From Io17-Chloro-G2 sp965226825 (lineage in GTDB: Bacteria > Chloroflexota > Dehalococcoidia > Lucifugimonadales > UBA3495), in NCBI GenBank assembly GCA_965226825.1, contig CBDDED010000003.1:2914001-2978000 (forward strand): a DNA stretch of 64,000 nt, given 5' to 3'. Below the pieces are notes generated by a model that saw nothing but the letters and a program-made list of their open reading frames with translations, ran no database searches and was not told where the DNA came from. Positions 25,328 through 33,791 of the stretch are shown here, in pieces (within the stretch, counting starts at the first letter, position 1; every line of letters starts with the position of its first letter). The position numbers were made by a program, and so were the translations under genes.

Positions 25328-25801
25328 TTAGTCGTCTTCGACCCAGGACATGACCCGGTCGACTTTGACCTCCAGAAGCGCCATGTCTCCCCGGTCCAAT
25401 AGCTCCCTGGCGAATTCTGGGCCGCGCTCCGGGCCGTCATACTTGAGACAAATACTGCTCACTATTTCCGGCAGGTCCTGCTGGCTCACGGTCGCCTCAC
25501 CTTCCAGCACCACGTAGCTGTATGGCCTCGCATCGGTGGCTACCGATATGGCTACTCGGGGGTTTCTTCTGGCGTTGCGTATTTTCACCGCCCCCCTTCC
25601 CGCCATAATCCACACCCGGTCTTCAATTTTCTGAAACCACACCGGCGCCACGTGGGGACTGCCATTGGACCGAATGGTCACCAGGTGGCCGACATGAGGT
25701 TGGTCCAAGTGCCGGTCGATTTCTTCCTGAGTAAGTTCAGCCAACTTGCCTCCGATCCCGTAGCCGAAAATATGCCCCTGTGGGAAAGGCAAATATATCA
25801 T
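25328..25801 (-). CDS. Pyridoxamine 5'-phosphate oxidase-like (FMN/F420) protein (157 aa)
   Basis: Split-barrel flavin-binding protein. The fold is shown by GHLVTIRSNGSPHVAPVWFQKIEDRVWIMAG and KIRNARRNPRVAISVATD, then YSYVVLEGEATV. The F420-dependent branch is plausible given the LLM and related genes in this window. The ATG at 25801 (MIYLPFPQG) is preferred over an upstream in-frame start at 25858. Confidence 0.85.
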   Translation of the reverse strand: MIYLPFPQGHIFGYGIGGKLAELTQEEIDRHLDQPHVGHLVTIRSNGSPHVAPVWFQKIEDRVWIMAGRGAVKIRNARRNPRVAISVATDARPYSYVVLEGEATVSQQDLPEIVSSICLKYDGPERGPEFARELLDRGDMALLEVKVDRVMSWVEDD

Positions 25802-26150
25802 AGCACCGCCGCCGGGTCCGATCGGAAGGGTCGCTCGGTAGGGCCTGTCGATTATCATCGAATCCCCCGTGGCTCTTGCCGCAACGGGAATCTGGAGCCC
25901 AATTTGACTCCTACTCCCGTCATTCTCGCCGCAGCGGGAATCCAGAACCCTGATTATGGGCCAAGACTGTTATGCCGACTAAGACGCGCCGGATGGACAG
26001 GTCGACGTCCCACCTGGAACATTCCTGCAGACACGCACCAGGTTGGATGGGGAAAAGGGCTCTGGATTCCCGCTGCGGCGAGAATGACGGAGGACAATCG
26101 AAAGACCCTAGGTCGCTCGGTTTCCGCCGTCCTGTAAAATAATCACCACA
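25802..26150. other. Intergenic stretch holding a solo repeat end and a full element
   Basis: No gene. It carries a degenerate solo end of the element (25861-25905), an intact 174-bp copy (25917-26090) and its tail GACAATCGAAAGACCC (26093-26108), then the leader of the lipocalin-like gene. Confidence 0.75.
25917..26090. repeat. Intact interspersed element, 174 bp
   Basis: Ends are perfect or near-perfect inverted repeats of about 30 bp: CCGTCATTCTCGCC... on the left and ...GGCGAGAATGACGG on the right. Each end can also fold into its own small hairpin (ATTCTCGC with GCGGGAAT), as in REP units. The core is almost identical to the copy at 54299-54472. Confidence 0.92.
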
Positions 26151-27281
26151 ATGAAACACGTACTTCCAGCCGTCATGGCTTGCGCGCTGGCGCTCACAAT
26201 CGCCTGCTCCAGCCAGCCAATAGTCCCGACGGCAACCCCATTCCCAACTCCGATTCCGACGAGCACACCAGCGCCGCAAAACACCGGTATCGTCACGTTG
26301 CCCGGCGACGAGGGTGTCCACCTGACGCCGGTGGAGTGGTGGTACTTCAACGGCCACCTGGAAGACGCCGATGGGCGGGAATACAGTTTCCATTTTGTGA
26401 CCTTCCTGACCGTTACGCCGGACGGCCAGGTCCCTCAGTTGATGCAGCTTGGCTGGGCGGACCACGAGGATGACGTCTACCTGGACGGTGAAAAAGCGGC
26501 GCTGGTCAACGAGCAAGAACCCACCACTAATCGCTTTGGCTTCCAGGTTGAGGGTTGGGGGATGACCGGCGACGGGGCCGACTACGGGTTGGACTTTAAT
26601 ATCGGTGATTACACCCTTGAGTTGACGGCGACTTCTCAAAAACCGGCCGCACTCCACCAGGGCACCGGGCTGGTGGACCTGGGGGTTGCCGGGATGACCT
26701 ACTATTACACGCGCCCGCGCCTGGCGATCGATGGAATCATGGAACAGAACGGCGCAGTTGAGCCGGTTTCCGGGTGGGCCTGGATGGACCATCAGTGGGG
26801 GGATTTCAGCGTCGCTCCGGTGGGATGGGACTGGGCGGGCATCCAACTGGATGACGGTTCGGAGTTGATGGTTTCGGTGGTCTGGAATACCGCCGACGGA
26901 GCGCCGGTTATCACCTACGGGACCTACGTGCCGGCATCGCCCACCGGAACAGCGCCCGCCAACGGAGCGGCGGCCTCGATTCACCTACCAGGCGACCAGA
27001 TTCAGTGGTCGTCCACCGGCGCCTGGACCAGCCCGGTGACCAGCGTAGAATACCCGCAAGGCTGGACCGTAACCGTGGACTCCCTCGGGCTTAGCCTGCA
27101 ACTGACCCCCAGTAGCAGGAACGCAGAATTCACCGAGACCGATTACGTCCCGGTGACCTACTGGGAGGGAGCGGTGGACGTAACGGGGTACGCCAGTGGC
27201 AAGGAAGTAGGCGGCAAGGGGTTTGTGGAACTGGTCGGCTACGACGAAAACCCGCCGGAGATTATAGGTCGAGAGCAGTGA
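26151..27281 (+). CDS. Secreted lipocalin-like (CrtC/AttH-type) lipoprotein (376 aa)
   Basis: A lipoprotein signal (MKHVLPAVMACALALTIACSS) and a Pro/Thr-rich linker lead to a two-domain beta-barrel protein. EGVHLTPVEWWYFNGHLEDADGREYSFHFVTF is the signature of the carotenoid 1,2-hydratase/AttH lipocalin-like family, with SGWAWMDHQWGDFSVAPVGWDWAGIQLDDGSELM as the second block. Members bind or hydrate hydrophobic ligands; the specific ligand here is unknown. It probably works on the cell surface or in the envelope. Confidence 0.85.
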   Translation: MKHVLPAVMACALALTIACSSQPIVPTATPFPTPIPTSTPAPQNTGIVTLPGDEGVHLTPVEWWYFNGHLEDADGREYSFHFVTFLTVTPDGQVPQLMQLGWADHEDDVYLDGEKAALVNEQEPTTNRFGFQVEGWGMTGDGADYGLDFNIGDYTLELTATSQKPAALHQGTGLVDLGVAGMTYYYTRPRLAIDGIMEQNGAVEPVSGWAWMDHQWGDFSVAPVGWDWAGIQLDDGSELMVSVVWNTADGAPVITYGTYVPASPTGTAPANGAAASIHLPGDQIQWSSTGAWTSPVTSVEYPQGWTVTVDSLGLSLQLTPSSRNAEFTETDYVPVTYWEGAVDVTGYASGKEVGGKGFVELVGYDENPPEIIGREQ

Positions 27282-27312
27282 CCCGACACCAACCAGGCAA
27301 AGTCGGCGCCGG

Positions 27313-27561
27313 TCAGGTGGCCAGGCGGATGTGGTTCTCCAGCCTGGCCTGCTCGGTGGGAATATCCTGCGGTTGGACCGGCACAGGCAACGCCGCCAGC
27401 AACTCCAATACAGTCTCTTTCAGAATGGCCGCTTCCCGGTCTGAAAGCCCGCTCTTTATGGCCACGTCGGCAGACCCATACAACACCGCCAGGCGGAACC
27501 CGTAGTCGGCAACCGCGCGGTTGGTAATATCTATCAACTTGTCCACGCTCATCCCGTCCAT
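27313..27561 (-). CDS. Unknown small protein coupled to an SDR (82 aa)
   Basis: Not recognised. It encodes a hydrophilic helical protein (MDGMSVDKLIDITNRAVADYGFRLAVLYGSADVAIKSGLSDREAAILKETVLELL). The ATG overlaps the TAA stop of the upstream SDR by one base (TAATG), so translation is very likely coupled. It could be an accessory subunit of the SDR. No membrane segment is seen. An ATG three codons later is the alternative start. Confidence 0.6.
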   Translation of the reverse strand: MDGMSVDKLIDITNRAVADYGFRLAVLYGSADVAIKSGLSDREAAILKETVLELLAALPVPVQPQDIPTEQARLENHIRLAT

Positions 27562-28322
27562 TACTCTGTTGCAGCCCAGGCCCCGCCGTCGGTAATGTAG
27601 GTGCTGCCGCTGACGTATGATGCCTCGTCGGAAGCCAGCCACAATATCAGGTTGGCGATTTCCTCGGGCCGGCCCACCCTTCCCAAGGGATGCCCCGATT
27701 GCCGCTCCTGGAAATTTTCAGCGCTGGCGGTGCTTCCCCGCATCTGCGGCGTGTCCACGCCTCCGGGAGCGATGCAATTGATGCGAACGCCTTGAGACGT
27801 GTATTGAGCCGCCGCCACTTTGCTCAGGTGAATTACGCCCGCTTTGCTAACCGCGTAGGGGACCGAGTAGGCGGGCCCGCGGATTCCGGACATCGAAGCA
27901 ATGTTGACAATAGAGCCGCCGCCGCTGGCAATCATGGCAGGGATGGCGTATTTACAGCAGTAGAACGGGCCCTTGAGATTGGTGTCCATGGTGAGGTCCC
28001 ATTGCAGGTCGTCAACCTCGGTCAAGGGCGGCGTCCGAATCAAGATGGCGGCGCCGTTCACCAGGATGTCCAGGCTCCCAAAGCGGGCTACGGCGTCTGC
28101 CACCATGGCTTGAACCTGGACCGAGTTGGAAACGTCCACGACCGATACGGCGGTGTTGGCGTCATCTTCCAGCAACTCCCTGGTTTCTTGCGCTCCCGCC
28201 GGATTTCGGTCTGCGACGACAACCTTGGCCCCTTCTTCGAGGAACCTGCGGCATACGGCGCGGCCAATCCCCGACGCGCCGCCGGTAACAATGGCCACTT
28301 TGGCTTGCAAACGTCCTGACAT
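27561..28322 (-). CDS. Short-chain dehydrogenase/reductase (253 aa)
   Basis: Classical SDR with TGGASGIG at 13-20, NGAA in place of NAG, Ser in NIASMSG, and Tyr/Lys in VPYAVSKAG. The C-terminus has the usual GRVGRPEEIANLILWLASDEASYVSGSTYITDGG. The cofactor and substrate are not defined by the sequence. It faces gcvT across a divergent gap of about 95 bp. Confidence 0.92.
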   Translation of the reverse strand: MSGRLQAKVAIVTGGASGIGRAVCRRFLEEGAKVVVADRNPAGAQETRELLEDDANTAVSVVDVSNSVQVQAMVADAVARFGSLDILVNGAAILIRTPPLTEVDDLQWDLTMDTNLKGPFYCCKYAIPAMIASGGGSIVNIASMSGIRGPAYSVPYAVSKAGVIHLSKVAAAQYTSQGVRINCIAPGGVDTPQMRGSTASAENFQERQSGHPLGRVGRPEEIANLILWLASDEASYVSGSTYITDGGAWAATE

Positions 28323-28418
28323 CCTGGTCCCTTACCCCGTAATAGGCCCGATTTGAGCCCGGATTGTAACACAGGGCATCTTGCATCCCTGGGCCGTCAA
28401 AGCTATCATTCTACGGCT

Positions 28419-29510
28419 TTGGCCTCCACAGATTTACAAACGGTGCTGTTCCCCCTCCACTTAGAATTGGGCGCTCGGATGGTGACCTTCGGCGGCTGGA
28501 ATATGCCGGTGCAGTATTCCGGCATTCTGGCAGAAGTGGACGCGGTGCGCACGGCTGCCGGAATTTTCGATGTCTGCCACATGGGGCGCCTGTATATTTC
28601 CGGCCCCCGGGCAACCCAATTCCTGGATTGGGTGCTTACCGGGTCCGTCGAAAGCCTGCGGGTTGGTCGCGCCCGCTACTGCATGATCTGCAACGAGTCC
28701 GGCGGGGTCATTGACGACACCATCTTTTACCGCCTGGATGACGACGCCTATTTGCTGATCCCAAACGCCGGTAACCGCCTGGAAGTAGTAGCCTGGTTCC
28801 AGGGTTGGATAGACCAAAGGTTTCCCGGCGGCTGCGTGATGGACGACCGCACCGAGTCCACCGCTCTCATCGCCTGCCAGGGTCCCGAGGCCTTGGGGAT
28901 TATTGAGCGACTTGCCGATTCGCCCGTAACGGGCATACGTCCCTTCTCCTGGAGAAACGCCGCCCTGTCGGGCACGCCGGTGGTCCTGGCCCGCACCGGA
29001 TACACCGGGGAAGACGGAGTGGAGATTGTGGCCGATTCCCAAGACGCCGCCTCCATCTGGCGAATGTTGATGGACCTGGGCGCATTGCCCTGCGGCCTGG
29101 GGGCGAGGGACGTGCTGCGGTTGGAAGCCGGACTGCCGCTTCACGGCCATGAAATCGATCCCGTATCCACACCCATCGAGGCAGGGCTGGACCGCTTCGT
29201 GCGGTTCGACAAGGAATACGTGGGGTCCCAGGTCCTGAAGAACCAACACCAGAACGGCGTGGACCGAAGGTTGGTGGGCCTGACAACCCCGGGCCGCAGC
29301 GCCCCCAGGGCCAATTATCCCATTTCGGTTGAAGGCCGCCAGATTGGCTTCGTCACCAGCGGCAGCTATTCCCCAACCCTTGACACCAGCATCGCCATGG
29401 GCTACGTTTTGGAGCGTTACGCGCAACCGGGGCAACAGGTACAGTTGGACATTCGGGGCCGCGATGTTTCGGCTGAGGTTGTTCCGCTGCCCTTTTACAC
29501 CAAGGCTTAA
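28419..29510 (+). CDS. gcvT: Glycine cleavage T protein, aminomethyltransferase (363 aa)
   Basis: Transfers the methylene group from the aminomethyl-lipoyl H protein to tetrahydrofolate. The N-terminus LFPLHLELGARMVTFGGWNMPVQYSGILAEVDAVRTAAGIFDVCHMGRL is classic GcvT, and the folate-site and C-terminal regions (YTGEDGVEIV, GLGARDVLRLEAGLPLHGHEID) are present. The start is placed at the TTG at 28419, which matches the family N-terminus; an in-frame start at 28353 is less likely. It begins the gcv operon. Confidence 0.93.
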   Translation: MASTDLQTVLFPLHLELGARMVTFGGWNMPVQYSGILAEVDAVRTAAGIFDVCHMGRLYISGPRATQFLDWVLTGSVESLRVGRARYCMICNESGGVIDDTIFYRLDDDAYLLIPNAGNRLEVVAWFQGWIDQRFPGGCVMDDRTESTALIACQGPEALGIIERLADSPVTGIRPFSWRNAALSGTPVVLARTGYTGEDGVEIVADSQDAASIWRMLMDLGALPCGLGARDVLRLEAGLPLHGHEIDPVSTPIEAGLDRFVRFDKEYVGSQVLKNQHQNGVDRRLVGLTTPGRSAPRANYPISVEGRQIGFVTSGSYSPTLDTSIAMGYVLERYAQPGQQVQLDIRGRDVSAEVVPLPFYTKA

Positions 29511-29534
29511 CCGAACCAGAAAGGCGCCGTCTAA

Positions 29535-29927
29535 ATGAACCCCAACGACCGCAAATACACTCGTGAGCACGAGTGGATCAAGATTGAAGACCCGGCTACC
29601 GGTCAAGCGCTGGCCGGGATTACAGCGTACGCACAGGACCAACTCGGCGACATTGTGTACGTGGACCTGCCGCAACCGGGGACCGAAATCCGGCACATGG
29701 CAAAAATGGGAGAGGTCGAGTCCGTGAAAGCAGTATCCGACCTCTATTCTCCGGTCAGCGGACAAGTCATTGAGGTGAATCAAGGGCTGATCGACCATCC
29801 GGAATTGGTCAATCAAGACCCCTTCGAGGGCGGATGGCTCTTGCGGGTGGTCATGAGCGACGCCTCGGAAGTAGACACCCTCATGTCAGCCGAGGAATAC
29901 GACAGTTTCATCAGCGGGCTAGAGTGA
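29535..29927 (+). CDS. gcvH: Glycine cleavage H protein (130 aa)
   Basis: Lipoyl carrier of the glycine cleavage system. The lipoylated Lys is in GEVESVKAVSDLYSPVSG, and the surrounding YTREHEWIKIED...AGITAYAQDQLGDIVYVDLPQPG is typical. It lies 24 bp after gcvT. Confidence 0.97.
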   Translation: MNPNDRKYTREHEWIKIEDPATGQALAGITAYAQDQLGDIVYVDLPQPGTEIRHMAKMGEVESVKAVSDLYSPVSGQVIEVNQGLIDHPELVNQDPFEGGWLLRVVMSDASEVDTLMSAEEYDSFISGLE

Positions 29928-29988
29928 AGCCAACGGGGCCCAACCCCGACCGCCGGGCAATGGCATTGCCTGCGCCAACCACCGCCTC

Positions 29989-31329
29989 ATGACCACCAAT
30001 CACCACCAGTCCCACTACATCCCCAACACCCTCGAAGAGCAGGAAGAAATGCTCGCCAGTTTGGGGTTGACCTCCATCGATCAGCTATTCGAAGATATTC
30101 CCGTACAGCACCGAAATCCCCCTCTCAACCTGCCCGACCCCCTTTCGGAACTGGAAATTCAGAAAGAGCTCGCCGGCCTTGCCGCGAAGAACCGCCCCCT
30201 GGGCAGCGGCCCCTCTTTTCTTGGAGCAGGCTCGTATCACCATTTCATACCTTCGATAGTTAAGGCGTTGATGACCCGGGGCGAGTTCCTGACGGCCTAC
30301 ACGCCCTACCAGGCGGAAGCCAGCCAAGGGACTCTGCAGGTTATCTACGAGTTCCAAACCTTGATTTCCAGCCTTTACGGGATGGAAGTAGCCAATGCCG
30401 GCATGTACGACGGCGCCACCAGCCTGGCTGAAGCGGCGCTGATGGCCTGCCGGGTGACCCGCCGGACACGGGTCGCTGTGGTCAACACGACTTCGCCGAC
30501 GTACATACAGGTGATAGAGACCTACTGCCGGGCCCACGGTATCCAGGTTGAACCGGTGTCGGCTGAGTCTCCCGAATTGGACGAATCTACGGCTTGCCTG
30601 GTAGTCCAGTACCCCAACTTCTTTGGGTACATCGAAGACCTGGAAAAGCTATCCGCATTGGTCCACGAAAAACAGGGATTGCTGGTCGTTTCCGCCGACC
30701 CCGTCGCCATGGGGTTGTTCCAGCCGCCGGGGCACTACGGCGCGGACATCGTCGCCGGGGAGGGCCAGCCGCTGGGGATTCCACCCAGCTTTGGGGGCCC
30801 CTACCTGGGTCTCTTTGCCGCAAAGCAGGAATTCATCAGGCAAATGCCCAGCCGTCTCTCCGGCCGGACCGTGGACCGCCAGGGCCGGACCGGGTACGTC
30901 CTTACCCTGCAAACCCGGGAGCAGCATATTCGCCGGGAGCGGGCCACCAGCAATATCTGCACGAACGAGGCCCTCTACGCCCTGGCAGCGACAATTTACT
31001 TGGCGGCGCTGGGCAAACAGGGGCTGCGACAGGTCGCGGAGCTTTGCTACCAAAAGGCTCACTACACGGCCTCTCAGATCGCCCAATTGCCAGGGTATTC
31101 GTTGCCCAATTCCGGGACCTTCTTCCAGGAATTCCTGGTCGAGTGTCCCTCGCCCGCCGCTGAAATCAACCGGCGATTGTCGGAACACAACATTTTGGGC
31201 GGGCTTGACGTTTCAGCCTTGCTATTCCGCCAGGACATACCGGCTGTTTCCGATAATGCGGTGCTGTTTTGCGTGACCGAGATGAATTCCAAGGAAGAAA
31301 TAGATTCTTTAGTGAGTGCACTGGGGTGA
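29989..31329 (+). CDS. gcvPA: Glycine dehydrogenase (decarboxylating) subunit 1 (446 aa)
   Basis: N-terminal half of the two-subunit P protein. HYIPNTLEEQEEMLASLGLTSIDQLFEDIP, FLGAGSYHHFIPSIVKAL, LTAYTPYQAEASQGTLQVIYEFQTLI and GMYDGATSLAEAALMA are diagnostic. It works with gcvPB at 31720. A small membrane ORF lies between the two P subunits, which is unusual. Confidence 0.95.
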   Translation: MTTNHHQSHYIPNTLEEQEEMLASLGLTSIDQLFEDIPVQHRNPPLNLPDPLSELEIQKELAGLAAKNRPLGSGPSFLGAGSYHHFIPSIVKALMTRGEFLTAYTPYQAEASQGTLQVIYEFQTLISSLYGMEVANAGMYDGATSLAEAALMACRVTRRTRVAVVNTTSPTYIQVIETYCRAHGIQVEPVSAESPELDESTACLVVQYPNFFGYIEDLEKLSALVHEKQGLLVVSADPVAMGLFQPPGHYGADIVAGEGQPLGIPPSFGGPYLGLFAAKQEFIRQMPSRLSGRTVDRQGRTGYVLTLQTREQHIRRERATSNICTNEALYALAATIYLAALGKQGLRQVAELCYQKAHYTASQIAQLPGYSLPNSGTFFQEFLVECPSPAAEINRRLSEHNILGGLDVSALLFRQDIPAVSDNAVLFCVTEMNSKEEIDSLVSALG

Positions 31330-31479
31330 GTGCGCCGGGAGCGTGAGCGGGGGCGTGTGCCGGATACCCTACCACCGCAGCCGGCGCCGCTAACGACTCT
31401 GGATTAAAGTTGGGTCTGGACCATATACGCGAAGCTCGGATACGTCACTGGCGGCCTGTTCATCCTTTCGGGGGTCCTG

Positions 31480-31704
31480 ATGCTGGCTGGACTGCCGGAC
31501 CCCCTTTTGATGGAGACTTACGGCAATTCTTTGGTCACATCGGGAATCGGGCCGATGGTCGCCGGCGGCCTGGTAATCCTGGTTTCCACGATGTTGAAGA
31601 AACCGGCGGCCACGGTTTGGGATTTCCTGCTGTTTGGTGCAGCGGTACTTATGATTTGCGTCAGCACCGGCATCGTCAACTGCGGCGGCGACGGCCACTG
31701 CTGA
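31480..31704 (+). CDS. Small membrane protein between gcvPA and gcvPB (74 aa or longer)
   Basis: Not recognised. It has two hydrophobic segments (TSGIGPMVAGGLVILVSTML and TVWDFLLFGAAVLMICVSTGIV). The same frame runs back to a stop at 31405 with another membrane-like stretch (GYVTGGLFILSGVLMLAGL), but no ATG, GTG or TTG exists before the ATG at 31480. The real start may therefore be non-canonical, or the 5' end may be decayed. It ends 15 bases before gcvPB and may supply coupling. Confidence 0.5.
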   Translation: MLAGLPDPLLMETYGNSLVTSGIGPMVAGGLVILVSTMLKKPAATVWDFLLFGAAVLMICVSTGIVNCGGDGHC

Positions 31705-31719
31705 CCGGAGGGTCACCCC

Positions 31720-33192
31720 ATGCCTGAAAGCAAGGCTAGAGACACTACCCGCCTCCTGATGGATCGCAGCGTCCCCGGCCGGGTAGGGTCGATTTTGCCC
31801 GAGTCCGACGTGCCTGAGCAGCCACTGCCCGACCGCCGACTGCTACGCGAGGACCTGGATCTGCCCGAGGTTTCCGAACCGGACGTGGTCCAATATTTCA
31901 CCACCCTTAGCCAGCGGAACTTCTCAATTGACACCCACTTTTATCCCTTGGGCAGTTGCACCATGAAGTACAACCCCAAGATCAACGATGAAGTGGCCTT
32001 TATGCCCGGCTTCGCCGCGGCCCACCCCCTGCAATCGCCGGAACTGTCCCAAGGGGCTCTGGAAGTGTTGTACCGGCTTCAAGGGTTTCTGGCCGAAATA
32101 ACCGGCCTGCCCGGAGTGGGTCTGTCCACTCTGGCCGGCGCCCACGGCGAGTTCGCCGGAATGTTGATGGTGCGGGCCTACCACCACTCTCGGGGCGACA
32201 CCCAACGCAACAAGGTAGCCATACCGGACAGCGCCCACGGCACCAACCCCGCTTCTGCGGCGATGGCCGGGTTCGAAGTGGTGGAGTTGGCATCCGACGC
32301 TCAGGGCGACGTGGACCTGGCAGCCCTTCATGAAGTCGCCGGTCCCGACCTGGCCGGGGTCATGATCACACTGCCCAGCACTCTTGGCCTGTTCGACACC
32401 AACATCCTGGAAGTGTGCCGCATTGTTCACGAAGCAGGCGGGTTGGTCTACGGCGACGGGGCCAACATGAACGCGCTGTTGGGCCGGGTCAAGTTGGGAG
32501 ACCTGGGCTTCGACGTAGTGCATCTAAACCTGCACAAGACATTCAGCACGCCTCATGGCGGAGGCGGGCCCGGCGCAGGGCCGGTGTGTTCCACCGTTGC
32601 CCTACAGCCGTTCTTGGCCACGCCGGTGGTGGAATACGACCAAGGCCCAACCCCTGCGTTCGGGTTTGCGGCGCCTCCTCAAAGCATTGGCCGGCTGAGC
32701 GGATTTCACGGAAACTTCGGCGTGCTGGTCCGGGCCTACACCTACATCCGGACCCTGGGCGGCGCGGGCATCAAGTCCATCAGCGGCAACGCTGTTCTCA
32801 ACGCGAATTACCTGATGCAGGCTCTCAAAGACTCCTACTACCTCCCCTACGACCGGACATGCATGCACGAGGCGGTCTTTTCGGCAGACTGGCAGAAGGA
32901 AAAGGGGGCCAGCGGCCTGGAGGTAGCCAAGCGGCTGCTGGACTACGGGTTCCACGCGCCTACCATGTACTTCCCGTTGATTGTCCACGAAGCGTTGATG
33001 ATTGAGCCCACCGAATCTGAAAACCGGGAAACGCTGGACGCTTTCATTCAGGCCCTGAAGGACATTGACCGCGAGATTACCGAAAGCCCGGAGTTGGTCA
33101 CGCAGGCTCCCCACACTACCCCGGTGTCTCGCCTGGACGAGGCCCTGGCCGCCCGGCGCCCACAACTTCGGTGGACCCGCGAGGACAGTTAA
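31720..33192 (+). CDS. gcvPB: Glycine dehydrogenase (decarboxylating) subunit 2 (490 aa)
   Basis: PLP-binding half of the P protein. The PLP Lys is in LNLHKTFSTPHGGGGPG; TLSQRNFSIDTHFYPLGSCTMKYNPKIND and AGAHGEFAGMLMVRAYH are conserved. It completes the gcvT-H-PA-PB set; the lipoamide dehydrogenase is not in the window. It converges with the TOPRIM-like gene, overlapping by 4 bp. Confidence 0.96.
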   Translation: MPESKARDTTRLLMDRSVPGRVGSILPESDVPEQPLPDRRLLREDLDLPEVSEPDVVQYFTTLSQRNFSIDTHFYPLGSCTMKYNPKINDEVAFMPGFAAAHPLQSPELSQGALEVLYRLQGFLAEITGLPGVGLSTLAGAHGEFAGMLMVRAYHHSRGDTQRNKVAIPDSAHGTNPASAAMAGFEVVELASDAQGDVDLAALHEVAGPDLAGVMITLPSTLGLFDTNILEVCRIVHEAGGLVYGDGANMNALLGRVKLGDLGFDVVHLNLHKTFSTPHGGGGPGAGPVCSTVALQPFLATPVVEYDQGPTPAFGFAAPPQSIGRLSGFHGNFGVLVRAYTYIRTLGGAGIKSISGNAVLNANYLMQALKDSYYLPYDRTCMHEAVFSADWQKEKGASGLEVAKRLLDYGFHAPTMYFPLIVHEALMIEPTESENRETLDAFIQALKDIDREITESPELVTQAPHTTPVSRLDEALAARRPQLRWTREDS

Positions 33193-33788
33193 GAAGCAGC
33201 CAGGCTCAAAATGCGGGAGATGGAACGACTAAGGCTGGGGGAATTGTGACGGGCAGCTTCAGGACTCCAGTGTTCCTCTACGAATTGCCCTAGGATAACG
33301 TTATACCCGGGGCCTACTCTATGGGTGCCACGTACGCGTCTAGGTGCGATTCCTTCCCTTATGGCTCGACTGCGGCTACCGGCGGCCAAATGGGTCAACG
33401 CCCTTTTGGGGTCCTCAACCTCCTCCGGGTTATGGGGGACAGTGCTCGCGGCGATAGACAGCCCATTCGCCAACCCTTCACGGTCTGCCATTATCCAGGA
33501 CTCAATCTCTAGCACTGCGATGCGGACGAGCATCTTGGGTGCAATGGTCACCCCCCTGAGCAAGTCCTGAATCAGAGCAGCCGGGCAGCTTAACGGCCTG
33601 TCCAAATCGGCTAGGACCAACACCGGCCCTATATGGCGGGCCATCTGATTCAACCTCGGTATATTGCTTTTCACTGACCCCCCAGCCACTAGCACAGCAA
33701 CGACGTTAGCATCTGGTACATATTGTCTAATCAACCGCCTGGCTACTGCCTCAGATAAGACATCCTCCACTGCTAAGGTAAGTAGCAT
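33189..33788 (-). CDS. TOPRIM/DUF4276-like partner of an AAA ATPase (199 aa)
   Basis: Probably a TOPRIM-type nuclease or regulator. An early acidic stretch AVEDVLSEAVARRLI (E8, E13) is followed by VLVLADLDRP (D61, D63) and LEIESWIMADREGLA (E94, E96, D102). This is the Glu then DxD then ExE layout of DUF4276-like proteins. It starts 3 bp after the stop of the ATPase at 33792, so the two genes form a unit. Comparable ATPase-plus-TOPRIM pairs include OLD/Gabija- and PARIS-like phage defence systems; the match to one of them is inference. Confidence 0.6.
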   Translation of the reverse strand: MLLTLAVEDVLSEAVARRLIRQYVPDANVVAVLVAGGSVKSNIPRLNQMARHIGPVLVLADLDRPLSCPAALIQDLLRGVTIAPKMLVRIAVLEIESWIMADREGLANGLSIAASTVPHNPEEVEDPKRALTHLAAGSRSRAIREGIAPRRVRGTHRVGPGYNVILGQFVEEHWSPEAARHNSPSLSRSISRILSLAAS

Positions 33789-33791
33789 AGG

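Noticed and set aside
25920..26984. 354-codon minus-strand open frame
   Set aside because: It spans a repeat element and the antisense of the lipocalin-like lipoprotein; its end near 26960-26984 has no protein-like start.
28323..28418. Possible glycine riboswitch before gcvT
   Set aside because: The gap is only about 95 bp and no paired aptamer-like stems were found.
28461..29816. 451-codon open frame on the minus strand
   Set aside because: It is antisense to gcvT and gcvH, which have unmistakable family motifs. Its length comes from high G+C content at third positions.
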